NCBI RefSeq assembly: GCF_028502605.1
Contig: NC_079237.1
Location: 682,001 to 746,000, forward strand
DNA: 64,000 nt
Direction of reading: 5' to 3'
From: Trichoderma breve
Taxonomy: Eukaryota; Ascomycota; Sordariomycetes; Hypocreales; Hypocreaceae
Below, in pieces: positions 11,519-21,317 of this stretch. The position numbers and the translations under genes are program-made. Below the pieces are notes generated by a model, which saw only the letters and a list, made by a program, of their open reading frames with translations, was not told the DNA's origin and searched no databases. Every line of letters begins with the position of its first letter. Positions within the stretch are counted from its first letter, which is position 1.

Positions 11519-12187
11519 ATGTACGCCTCCGTTATCATTTACGCACTCGTCACCCTTGGTGGTGTCATGTCATCCCCGGCCCAAGAGCCTGGTATTGAAC
11601 CTCGAGCTATTGAGCGTCGTGTGCCTACTATGGCAGATATCCCGTTTCCGAGGTTCCCAACCCGCAACTATAACCACAATGATGGTAGGTTTTGACAACT
11701 ATCTAAGCATCTTAAGTTCAAATTGGATTCTAATTGACACTAGGAGGCAAAGGAGGCAAAAGTGGCAAAGATGGTAAAGATGGTAAAGGCCATGATGGTA
11801 AAGGCCATGATGGCAAGGATCATGATGGCAAAGATCATGGTGGCAAAGATGATGACGGCAAAGGCTGCAGCAGTGACATTAACACTCAGGTAAATGCCTG
11901 CTCTGGGGGTAATCCATATTGCTGTAGCAGCAATGGGAAGGGTGGTAAGTGATATTTTGGTTCCCCTGTCATATCTAGGACGAGTTTTAACATGTTACAG
12001 GCCATGCATGCAAGAACACCACGGCATGCGAAGAGACCATCATTTGCTGCAACAACAACAACGGCGTAAGTTAACATCATATTCATTGCATTCATAATCT
12101 CACAAATATGTTTAGTTCCAAATCTGCATTGGTGATATTGATTTCAACGTGCCAATCACTATCAATATCTATGAGGATGACGATTAA
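11519..12187 (+). CDS. Hydrophobin-like secreted protein with Gly/Lys/Asp tract
   Basis: Four exons: 11519-11684, 11744-11944, 12001-12065 and 12116-12187. All introns are GT-AG and the product is 167 residues. The ATG at 11519 gives a signal peptide (MYASVIIYALVTLGGVMSSP). Residues of about 55-95 are a degenerate GKDGKGHDG repeat. The C-terminal third carries the eight hydrophobin-pattern cysteines: C-x6-CC-x9-C-x5-C-x5-CC-x8-C, with one extra Cys before the first. It ends in an acidic EDDD. Hydrophobins self-assemble into amphipathic films at cell surfaces. The inter-cysteine loops here are shorter than in canonical class I proteins and the basic/acidic repeat is unusual, so surface activity is uncertain. 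The cysteine pattern and the in-frame splicing of four exons make the gene itself credible. Confidence 0.8.
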
Positions 12188-12844
12188 AAGGGTATTTGAG
12201 AGAGGCTTTTCAAGAGGCGATGGCGACTAGGGCATGGATTCCGTAAAGCCTAGCTTAGCCCCTGGTAGAGGGATCAATTCTCTTGAGCTACAAAATACAA
12301 GCCTATTTTAAATGTGGGCAACAGCCTATATATCCTCTCGCGTTGCGACCCAATCAAGGCCGGCTGCAGCCTATCAGCGGCCTCACAAGTCGCCAACTAC
12401 TGCATTGGTGCCTGAGTATAATAGACATGAGATGAAGTCTCACTAAATATAGTTGCAGCAACAGTTGAATTTGACAGCAAAGACCAATACTGCACTGACA
12501 TATGCCTGCACCACGCAGAGACGCATAGGAGCACAACTTTACATGCAGACAACCAACCTCATTCGTTACAACTTCTGTTCCCTTACAACCATCGGTTTTA
12601 AAACTAGCCATTACTACCGAATAAGGGCTGAAAAGGAACGGGGGGGATGCAAGGCCGTGTTCATATGTGAATATATGGAGAGCCACCTGCATGTCATGTC
12701 ACATGATGGTTAGGCTACCACTGAAGGATGAATCCTCAGCACTTCAAAGCCACATTCTTTATTCATCGCAGGTTTAGAGGGTCCAATTTTGATTTTAACA
12801 ATTTTTTCTTGCCCCGAGACAAATCTTTGTAGGTCTTGACGAAC
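12188..12844. other. Intergenic region upstream of the HET gene
   Basis: This contains the second copy of the 84-bp repeat (12347-12430). No gene is recognised in the rest. Confidence 0.5.
12347..12430. repeat. 84-bp dispersed repeat, copy 2 (partner 9769-9852)
   Basis: This is the direct-orientation partner of 9769-9852. It lies about 415 bp upstream of the HET-domain start codon. The seven or so bases before the alignment also look alike in both copies. Confidence 0.85.
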
Positions 12845-14680
12845 ATGAGGCTAATCAATACAAGAACCTTGAAGCTCCAACAGTTCCTTGGCAAGCCGCC
12901 ACCTTATGCCATTTTATCCCATACTTGGGGCCAAGAGGAGGTGTCTTTTCAAGATTTCCAATCACCAGAACGGCGAGAAAGGCTAGCTGGATTCTCTAAA
13001 ATTAATGCAACTTGCAAGAAAGCATATAGTCATGGCCTGGACTACGCTTGGGTTGATACATGCTGCATCGATAAAACCAGCAGTGCAGAGCTTAGCGAAT
13101 CAATTAATTCCATGTTCAAGTGGTACAAAAACTCAGCAATCGCCTACGCATTCTTAGAAGATTACCCATCTCCAAAGTCTAAGAAACCTACTCTCAATAC
13201 AACATCTGTTGGGTTTGGCCATAGCCGATGGTTTACTCGAGGCTGGACTTTGCAGGAGCTCATTGCACCCGAGCAACTTGAATTCTATAATAGGTCATGG
13301 GATAAGGTTGCAGAAAAGACAGCCATTGCAAAGGAACTTGCGGTGATCACGGGGATTGATGCTTTTGTTCTCGACGGCTCGGCCCCCCTGCAACAGGTCA
13401 GCGTAGGACGGCGTCTAAGTTGGGCTGCCAATAGAGAAACAACTCGGGAGGAAGATCTTGCATATTGCCTATTCGGACTCTTTGATGTTAATATGCCTCT
13501 AATCTACGGGGAAGGGGGGAAGGCTTTTCTTCGACTACAGGAACATATTCTTCAACAATCTGACGATCATACCATCTTCGCCTGGCGAGCCGCAACCCCT
13601 TCGATAGATGCAGATATGCCACATGGATTGTTTGCAAAGTCTCCAAGGGATTTTCACAATTTTGCGAATGGATCATGGCGCGGGGGACTGCCGGAATACA
13701 AAATTCACTCCAGATTCGACAGGTTGGTCCGTGTCTGGGGATCCAACGTACCGCAAGATCCGATCACGATGTCCAACAAAGGGATTCATATTACTTCTCT
13801 CGTCAAAGACCTTCGACAACCTTGGGCTTCTGGGGACCTTGTGATATTACTGCTCAACTGTTGTTTTGACGCAAATCCCTCAGCTACTGCAGGCATATAT
13901 CTCAAGCGCCTCGGCTCAGACCGATATGCTCGAGTCCGAGGAAGTGAACTAGCTAGAGTCCATTCCGACTCTAATACTACGCTGGCTTCTATATGCGGAA
14001 TTAAAAGCACCTCGGATATCGCTGGGCTCTATTTTGAAGAGCCTTGCACTACGACGGCAAGAGTGATCGAGGAGTACCTTGAGGAAGAGAAATCTCAAAT
14101 GGGATCTGGATCAGTCAGAAAACGCTATCAAAATGCTTTTTATTTGAAACGAAACCTTCTTCAAGGCAGCGGACTGTTCCAAGGATCCCAGCTTCGTCAG
14201 ATGCTGATTATGGATTCACAGAAGATCTGGCGCTCATTTCGATTCGACGCCAAAAGGCACGATGGCGATCTTGTCATTAAAACACACCCAAACTTCAAAG
14301 CGATGTTGGTGTTTGAGTCTCATAGACACAAGACATCATTTGTTCTCTTTTTGGTAACTAGAATAAACAACGGGAATTACGAATATGACGTTGATGCAGT
14401 CTCCCTCACTCTCAAGGATGCGAGAGAGTGGCACCAGAATCTCTCCACAGTGGAAGAGTTTATACAGACAAAGATAAGGTTTCAAGCTCGTCAGACGACC
14501 CCAAACATCAAAGTATCGCTGTCTCCAGTCAATATATATGGAGTCAATATGCAAAGTATCGAAATACCACAGCCGTCATTCATTGCCTTTCGTGGTCGGC
14601 CATCTGGAAATATCTTTAAAGCTGTCTATCTAGTTTCATTACTTGTCTTCCCCATCGGAATGTTTAACATGGTTTTTTAA
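12845..14680 (+). CDS. HET-domain protein (heterokaryon incompatibility)
   Basis: A single exon of 611 residues. The ATG at 12845 gives MRLINTRTLKLQQFLG, the standard N-terminus of this family. The HET domain is intact: YAILSHTWGQEEVSFQDF (about 24-41), a GLDYAWVDTCCIDK block, SMFKWYKNSAIAYAFLEDY, and SRWFTRGWTLQELIAPE. A family-typical extension follows (REEDLAYCLFGLFDVNMPLIYGEG). The C-terminal half has no recognised repeat or NACHT domain and ends in a hydrophobic segment of about 20 residues that could be a membrane anchor. HET domains are TIR-related and drive cell death after non-self fusion; what this copy senses is unknown. It lies in the same block as the NACHT-WD40 and PNP_UDP genes. 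Confidence 0.93.
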   Translation: MRLINTRTLKLQQFLGKPPPYAILSHTWGQEEVSFQDFQSPERRERLAGFSKINATCKKAYSHGLDYAWVDTCCIDKTSSAELSESINSMFKWYKNSAIAYAFLEDYPSPKSKKPTLNTTSVGFGHSRWFTRGWTLQELIAPEQLEFYNRSWDKVAEKTAIAKELAVITGIDAFVLDGSAPLQQVSVGRRLSWAANRETTREEDLAYCLFGLFDVNMPLIYGEGGKAFLRLQEHILQQSDDHTIFAWRAATPSIDADMPHGLFAKSPRDFHNFANGSWRGGLPEYKIHSRFDRLVRVWGSNVPQDPITMSNKGIHITSLVKDLRQPWASGDLVILLLNCCFDANPSATAGIYLKRLGSDRYARVRGSELARVHSDSNTTLASICGIKSTSDIAGLYFEEPCTTTARVIEEYLEEEKSQMGSGSVRKRYQNAFYLKRNLLQGSGLFQGSQLRQMLIMDSQKIWRSFRFDAKRHDGDLVIKTHPNFKAMLVFESHRHKTSFVLFLVTRINNGNYEYDVDAVSLTLKDAREWHQNLSTVEEFIQTKIRFQARQTTPNIKVSLSPVNIYGVNMQSIEIPQPSFIAFRGRPSGNIFKAVYLVSLLVFPIGMFNMVF

Positions 14681-15402
14681 AAGCGACAATTCATCAAGAT
14701 GACAAGCAAAAATGGTTATGGGAATGAGAGGGCTGAGTGAAGATGAGGGAGAATTAGAAAAGGTGTGACATAGACAATAGTAGGACATCATGACACTCCC
14801 AAACACTCGGGTATAAGGGCGCAACTCTTATCCTCAAGGCGTGTAGAAGGGACTATTTTTGATGAAGATAACAGGCGGATAAATCAGAGATACTTTGACT
14901 AGGATGTGACAAGTTGACGGAGATATATAAGCCAGTGAACCGGTTGCCGGTAATATTACCAGGTATTGACCCCCCCGTAACTGGACGGCAATTCATATCC
15001 GGGCGGAGACTGTTCAACGAAAGGCTCCCCGGAACTAGCTATTAGCTACCTTACTGTTTCATTCTAGGCTGGTTGCATCCCCCGCTCAGTGCCTGGCTAT
15101 GGTAGCATTTCAGTCAAGGTTCGCTATCAACATCGATTCAATTGACAGTGTACCGGGCCGAAGCTGACGTGAAGTATGCGGGCGCTAATCCAGGGACGCG
15201 AAGAGCTAATGCGATCTGACCGACAACTGATACGTATGATGGGATGGGATGAGAGATGAGACTAGGTGAAGAGCTGCGCGACCTAGGTAATGAATTGGTT
15301 GTGATAAATACCATGGGCCTGCTCAGATAGTTCGAGCGATGGGCCGAAGAGAGCTTTCCGTAGCATCCCATCTGTCAATTCCACCAGCAGCATCGTGCCA
15401 TC
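14681..15402. other. Intergenic region, promoter side of the chitinase
   Basis: No gene is seen. It should contain the HET terminator and the chitinase promoter. A C-run (14971-14976) and short palindromes occur but no regulatory site can be named with confidence. Confidence 0.45.
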
Positions 15403-16534
15403 ATGTTGTCGCGCCTTTCTCTCGTGTCATTGGGCCTCCTCGGCTTTTCTGCATCTGCCGTCGCAGAATTAGCACCAGAGTTGGTTGTGTATTGGGTATG
15501 ATGATTGCTTCACATAATTTCATTGACCAGTCAACTCATAATTTCTGTACGCAGGGCCAATCGCCATCGGAACGACCTCTCGCCGATTACTGCAAACCGG
15601 GTGCTGGACCTGATATCATCCCATTGGCCTTCTTCTCCTCCTACCCATCCACCGACTGGTTTGGCAATGTCGACTCTTGTAACCTCACCACCAGCACCAC
15701 ACAGTCTTCCGAGTGCAAGACCGTGGAGGAGGACATCAAGTACTGCCAATCGCAGGGCAAGAAGATCATGCTCTCCATAGGAGGTGGAGGCGGATCGGTC
15801 CAATTCGACAATATGACCTCCATCCAAGACTTGGCGAACCAACTCTGGGGTATGTTTGGACCTGTACAGGCTAACTACACCGGTTCGCGACCTTTTGGAA
15901 CCGCAGTGCTCGACGGATTCGACATGGACATTGAGAACCCAGACAGCGCCTTCTCGTACGCTTTCTTTGTCCAGGAGATGAACCAGCTCTTTGAGACAGA
16001 TCATAGCAAGAAGTACTACATGACGGGCGCGCCGCAGTGTATTGTTCCTGACGCCAACATGGGAGACATGATGTTCAACGGAAAATTCGACCTCCTGTAC
16101 ATCCAATTCTACAACACTCCGCAATGCTCGGCTCGTGGTGCCATTAGTGGTTACAACCCCAAGGATGGATCGCTGCAATACTTCTCCTACGATGCCTTCC
16201 AGGAATTCATCACGGTATCCTTCTCGCAGAGCAAGGGGGCAAAGCTGTACATTGGCTTGCCTGCTAGCCCCGACGCGGCTGACAATGATGAGAACTACTT
16301 CTGTATGTCTAACCCTTCATCCTCCATTGAGTGCAGCCTACTAACCCAGCGATTGCAGTGACCCCAGATGAGGCGGCAAAACTCATCAACGAATACAGAT
16401 ACCATCCCGGTTTTGGAGGCATTATGCTCTGGGACGCTGGCTCGAGCGATCAGGCGGTGACCAATGGCTGCACTTACAGCCAGGAAATCCAGTCCATATT
16501 GAAAACTGGAAGAGTCTGTCCTAAGAAGTACTAA
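15403..16534 (+). CDS. Secreted GH18 class III chitinase
   Basis: Three exons (15403-15495, 15555-16302, 16359-16534) give 338 residues. The first intron falls after ELVVYW, and the second has a CTAAC branch site just before GATTGCAG. The signal peptide is about 21 residues (MLSRLSLVSLGLLGFSASAV). The catalytic DGFDMDIE signature (DxxDxDxE) carries the acid Glu, and KIMLSIGGGGG is the second conserved strand. The frame continues through YIQFYN and ends with GGIMLWDAG. No carbohydrate-binding module or GPI signal is present. The enzyme should hydrolyse beta-1,4-N-acetylglucosamine chains outside the cell or in the wall, for wall turnover or attack on other fungi. Family assignment is firm; the physiological role is inferred. 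Confidence 0.95.
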
Positions 16535-16915
16535 TAGAACGGTAGATTCCATAGTTGTTCAATGTAAAAAATCTCGATCAATATCGGTTCTTCGCAACGT
16601 GAAGTACTAAGGAAGCCAGAGCGTAAAATTGTGATTCTGCATTCTACGCCGACCAATAATGCATGGATGATGGGTCTTCCCTTATCTTGTGTGTGAGCGC
16701 TTTACAGACAATTATGGCCTACGGCCTGATGCGAAATCACGAGATAGGGACGGAGCAGTGCAATAAGAGAACAAAATGAGAAAAACACAAGGCTCACAGC
16801 AACAACTGTAATATAGTGTAAGAGCTAATGGGTGCGTAAATCTCGTGATGCCAACGCATCTAGTTGCTTTGTGCGCATCGCAAGACGATGCCAGCACGCA
16901 CCACCCACCGGACCT
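16535..16915. other. Intergenic region between convergent genes
   Basis: Terminator region of the chitinase (plus) and the hydrolase (minus). No further gene is seen. Confidence 0.5.
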
Positions 16916-17785
16916 TTATTGAGATAGCCACTGATCCAGTGCTTTGTTGAATCCCTCCGGATCTTGCAATGGCGCAAAGTGACTGACATCAGGCAACGCC
17001 AAGTAGACTGCTCCTTGAATCATGTCTGCAATCCTTTGAGCGACCCAGCCCTGGATCAATTCTTCCGAGTCTCCAGTAACAATCCACACAAGAGGGCCTT
17101 GATGAGCATTTGTAGAATTTGTGTTGATTTTGGAAAAGTCTTCTTCGGTCCACATTGGTGAATATTCCTGCATTGCCACGACCTTTGCCTTGAAGCTATC
17201 GAATTTCTCCGGAGTAGGTGAAATAGCTTCGTACTCTTCCTTCATCCGATTCATAAGATCAGAGACAAATGGCACTGTCTCGCCTGCATAAGGTATCGCC
17301 TGGTCTGGCCTGTAGTTTGGGCCGAAGGAAAATATGCGCTTTACCATCTGCTTGTGTCTCATTGCCAATGAAAGACAGGTATTGGCGCCATCCGACCAAC
17401 CGACGAAGTTGGCACAGGGCACTTGAAGATGGTCGAGTAAGGCCACAACATCGTCGGCGAAGAGATCATACGAAAGGGCGACTTTGGGATCATCAGTTGA
17501 TCGGCCGTGTGCCCGGGTATCCATTGCAATGATTGGGTGTCCTGCACCAGCAACATGTCGAATCTGATGTGCCCACCAACGAGAGCTAATCTTACCGCCG
17601 TGTAAGAATACCGTTGGGGTCTGATGAGGGCTCAATGGTGCACCATAAAGCGCATACCATATCTCTATATTGTTGATGCTGATACAGCCTGACACGACGG
17701 CATCGGGTAAAATGGGCGTTGGTGGTAAGGTCTTGGAGCGCGGCAAAGACATTTTCTGTTGTATTTTTGCCTCACCAGCGGCCAT
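16916..17785 (-). CDS. Alpha/beta-hydrolase fold enzyme
   Basis: A single exon of 289 residues. The HGG oxyanion motif (TVFLHGGKISSRWW) is near residue 61, and AMDTRAHGRS is near 90. The nucleophile elbow GWSDGA (Ser) is near 128, a late acidic candidate is in VTGDSEE, and His is in PDVSHFAP near 267. These form a complete Ser-Asp-His triad. There is no signal peptide, so it is probably cytosolic. The closest general groups are small esterase/haloperoxidase-type hydrolases, but the substrate cannot be read from the sequence. An alternative start at the second Met (MSLPRSK) is possible. It is transcribed towards the chitinase but no functional link is evident. Confidence 0.88.
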   Translation of the reverse strand: MAAGEAKIQQKMSLPRSKTLPPTPILPDAVVSGCISINNIEIWYALYGAPLSPHQTPTVFLHGGKISSRWWAHQIRHVAGAGHPIIAMDTRAHGRSTDDPKVALSYDLFADDVVALLDHLQVPCANFVGWSDGANTCLSLAMRHKQMVKRIFSFGPNYRPDQAIPYAGETVPFVSDLMNRMKEEYEAISPTPEKFDSFKAKVVAMQEYSPMWTEEDFSKINTNSTNAHQGPLVWIVTGDSEELIQGWVAQRIADMIQGAVYLALPDVSHFAPLQDPEGFNKALDQWLSQ

Positions 17786-18729
17786 AAGTTGAAAAATAGA
17801 CTGAAAGTGATGATAGTGGATTATATGTGATGTTGTGTTGACTTGGATAGATATTTAACACTAGTTCGGTGGGACATTACTTTCTTAATATACTATATCT
17901 CATATACGATATGTGATAGCCAATCTTTCGCAGAAATGTTAACTCCGAACTTGAACTATACAGAAACTTACCAGAATCAAATAGTCTACACTAGTACCGG
18001 AAGCCCGAGTGCTAGTTCTTATGTGAGGTAAGCCGAGTTATGTCTAATTGGACTTCCCTCAAGCTAGTGACAAGTTGATGGAGACATTCGTAGGAATGAC
18101 ACGACCCCTCTACATTGCTTCTTTTTTTTTCTACCGCCCCCAAAAGTTCATCTCTGCCTGCGAGTATAGCAGTCTACTTGGATGCGACGGCATTAATCTT
18201 TGAGTTGCGTGGCCAGTCGGCAAAGTCCTTGGCATACTCCTCTTCTGGATGTTGCTGTTCTATGCATCGGAGCCGGATTTGTCGATCTTGCTCCGCAGAC
18301 AGTGTCCACGAATTCGGTCGCCAACTAAGACAGCGAAGCAGCAAGTATTGGAGCAATTATATACCTATATCTCAACTCTCACTACTCTTTAACACAGGGA
18401 TGTGGATATAGCTAGAAATCTTCGAGTAATATGCGTTGGCGTTGGCTCCTAAACTCCACGAGTTCCCTAAACTAATTTCGTCATCGCGCGTGCTCTTAGC
18501 CTTCGACTCTTTATACATCAAAATTTAAAGAGTTTTAGTACTGTCTCTCCTCTTCGTGAAACCATTTTTCAATACCTCTCTATTTTAAAAACACTCTCTC
18601 GATACCATCAACGCTTCATTAATTGCAGGTCAAGTATCTCACCATTTACCTACAACTTCCTATCACAGCCCATACGTTGTGCGACTAGAAGAAACGTTTC
18701 GCAACGAAGGCCTCTAAGTTATCAGCAAG
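17786..18729. other. Gene-poor accessory stretch
   Basis: Only short open frames without motifs. AT-rich with no repeat recognised. It leads into the DUF4246 fragment and may hold its decayed 5' part, but no family sequence was found in it. Confidence 0.45.
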
Positions 18730-19110
18730 GTTAGTAGTGTCAAGTTTACGCCTGAGAACCCAAAGTATGATGGTAGTACCTGGGAACGTGAAGGTCAATT
18801 GAACGAGCACATTGTAGCTTCGGTTGTGTATGCTTACGATGTCCATAATGTGAGCGATAGTCAAATTGCATTCCGCCAGGAAACGCTTATATACTCAAAG
18901 TTTTATCAATACCGGCCAGGCCTCCATCGGCCCCAAAAAGAGGGCAACATGTGGAATATTTCAGCAGACTAATACAACAAGTCTTCGAGAGAACATAAAG
19001 CCATTGGAGAGATTTTTGGGTTCACATGGGAAGAGTTATTCAGAGACAATTTTAATTACAGCCTACCTTTCCAGGAGATCGGCAGCATCACAATGCTACA
19101 AGGGCAATTC
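18730..19110 (+). pseudogene. DUF4246 protein fragment
   Basis: The plus-strand frame from 18730 reads VSSVKFTPENPKYDGSTWE, then EGQLNEHIVASVVYAYDVHN and VSDSQIAFRQET. This matches the conserved core of the DUF4246 family (normally KLANIHLTPEKPEYxGGxWHxEGxLNExI...). The frame continues through an in-frame TAA at 18970 into EHKAIGEIFGFTWEELFRDN and a LPFQEIGSITMLQG segment like the family's ELGSV-TxxGR motif. The N-terminal several hundred residues and the C-terminal HRVSPF/PGHRKIL block are absent. It is therefore a 5'- and 3'-truncated relic. The biochemical function of DUF4246 is not established. Confidence 0.68.
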
Positions 19111-19704
19111 TACAAGCGACAGCTCGAGAGATCAAAGATCATTAAGAGAAACGACAGGCCAATGAACCATTTGGACGCGGATGCCTTTAGACGAGATATG
19201 ATGAAAGAACACAAATGGATGCAATTGGCAAGGTATTTTTTAATGTGCCCTTATAGCTTTGCCTGAGGATTATTTTAAAAAATGAGGAAGACTCAACGAG
19301 GTCTTGAAAAGCATCAACCGCTGTTCTCACGCCAGCCATATGGAGTACATGTAGTAATCCATCACATTTCGACCGCCTCGGTCTAGCGTTATGCGAGTTG
19401 TTGTTGTTGGTCGCGGCCACCTATGAGAGGCTACCACGGCCCCCCATAACGAAGGCATCAGGTGAGTGGATGCGACGAGAGACAGGAGAGGCATACAAGG
19501 CTCATTGGGTAGACGTTAATGCCTAATATATTCGGTATGCGACACGGGATGCTTCCCCGCCTATTATACGACAAGAAATCAACGTACATTTCAAGACGCG
19601 TCTGTCATCGACACGGTCTCGTCTTTCAGCGTATTTGGTCTTCAACATTTTGATATTGCCTGTTACCAGTGCCTTGCAGCGACAATTAGTCACCACAAGA
19701 GGAG
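19111..19704. other. Intergenic region, no gene recognised
   Basis: Open frames are short and interrupted. The frame of the DUF4246 relic stays open to about 19263 but without recognisable family sequence. The promoter of the PNP_UDP gene should lie in the last few hundred bases. Confidence 0.4.
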
Positions 19705-21050
19705 ATGGCAGAGTAAGCCATGACTTTATTCACGCTTACTCATTAATTATTGTGAGGCAGCTTATGCTCAACTGACAATCTCAAATCAGGGAACTTACGT
19801 ATGGCTCCTACACAGTGGGATGGATTTGTGTGCTTCCCTCTGAGCTTTGCGCAGCAAGGGCACTGCTAGACGAGGAGCACGAGCCGCTTCCTCCAATGGA
19901 GATTGACGACAATAACTATTTCCTCGGCAAAATGGCGAATCATAATGTCGTTATTGTCTTCCCTGGATCATATGGCATAAGAGCTACCGCTCAAGCAGCT
20001 CGCACTTTTCCTAATATTAGGTTTGCACTGATGGTTGGGGTCGGCATTGGTCTTCCAAAGTTACCAAACTCCGATCCACGAAAGGATATTAGACTTGGAG
20101 ACGTCGTAGTGGGCGCTGCCCCTGTGAACGGAGTTGGTAAAGCTACCTACCCTTTACTGGTTTAGAATGAAAAGCGTCTGTATAGTTCTAACTGAGAATG
20201 GTTCAGGCGGTGTTATGAAGAATGATGTGGTCAGAGTGGCAGGTGAACCCCCTAACCTTAGGGTTAGGGGTTGCCGCTACAATCCTCCCCAGTTGTTACT
20301 TAAAGCGACAAGGCGCCTACAGCTAGATCATGACTTCGGTAAAGGCAAAATGTGGACGGACATTGACCAAGTTGTTAGTCTAGGCGTGCCGGCATTGGAA
20401 GATGCTGGATATCCCGGAGTGGAACGTGATCAGCTGTTCAAGCTCGATTATAAGCATTCTGCTGGGGAAGATTGCTCATCTTGCGACGTGACTCAAATAG
20501 AAGAAAGACGTGTAAGAAAAACCACCCGTTCAGTCGTTCATCTAGGCTTTATAGGCTCTACAGATGCGAAGCTGCGTGCTGCCATACATCGACATTGTCG
20601 AAATCCGCCATCAGGCTCCGGCGTCGAGAACGTCGTTTGTTTTGATACTGAGGTTGCAGGCTTGATGGATACATTCCCATTCCTTCTTATTAAAGGGGTA
20701 TGTGATTACGCGGATAGCCATAAAAACAAAATCTGGCAGCCATATGCAGCTATAGCAGCCGCAGCGTACGCAAAGGACCTCTTGAGAGTCATCCATCCCA
20801 AGGAAGTTGCAATAACACCTCTGCCAAGTAAGTCACTCTGAAATAATGAATTGATCTTCAAGAGCCTTAGAGTGTTAACTACTATCACATAGAAAATACC
20901 GAACCTCTAAGAGCGAGCCAAGTTACCGGTGATACTCAGGCCATGGGTAACGGAGCTGGTGCCGTTTCATCGCTTGGGGCCAATAGACTGCAAATAAAGA
21001 ACGAGAATACACAAGCAGATGTCAAGATATTACGTGCTGAGAGCATTTGA
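19705..21050 (+). CDS. PNP_UDP (nucleoside phosphorylase-like) protein with amyloid-like tail
   Basis: Four exons: a tiny first exon 19705-19712, then 19790-20136, 20207-20827 and 20893-21050. They join in frame to 377 residues. The first junction gives MAEELTYGSYTVGWICVLPSEL, the usual start of fungal PNP_UDP receptors; the 70-bp second intron has a TTCTAAC branch site. Domain marks are ALMVGVGIG, RLGDVVVGA, VVCFDTEVAGLMDTFPFLLI and GVCDYADSHKNKIWQPYAA, the last being the phosphorylase purine/ribose region. In fungal and other immune-type proteins this domain is fused to NLRs or acts alone on nucleosides. Here it stands alone. The C-terminal 50 residues are Gly/Asn/Gln-rich (GAVSSLGANRLQIKNENTQ) and occupy the position where such proteins can carry an amyloid signalling motif. 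A nucleotide-signalling or cell-death role is inferred, not shown. Confidence 0.85.
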
Positions 21051-21317
21051 CATTTAGTGGTCTGTTGGCTATCAGGCGATACGGATGCTGCCCGGGCTAT
21101 TCATGATAACAAGGGACCATTTGGCTTCATTTGTCCAGCGCCTGAAGGTTACCAGAATACTCAAGGACTTTTTTTTGTCGTCTTTTTTGCCCCCACGCCC
21201 CTCATATTTCTTTCAACCTTGATTAGCTGTTGTAAAATGAGAGGCGAAGTGCCGGGAAAGAATTTAGGCTCTGCATACATACATACTCTATAACCTGAGG
21301 GGCAAAGAGATTCGTCA

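Noticed and set aside
14949..14960. 12-bp perfect palindrome GGTAATATTACC
   Set aside because: It resembles a rolling-circle origin nonamer by chance; there is no Rep-like gene or stem context.
20134..20841. Reading the PNP_UDP locus as a frameshifted pseudogene
   Set aside because: A canonical 70-bp intron and a tiny first exon restore one continuous frame, so the gene is called intact.
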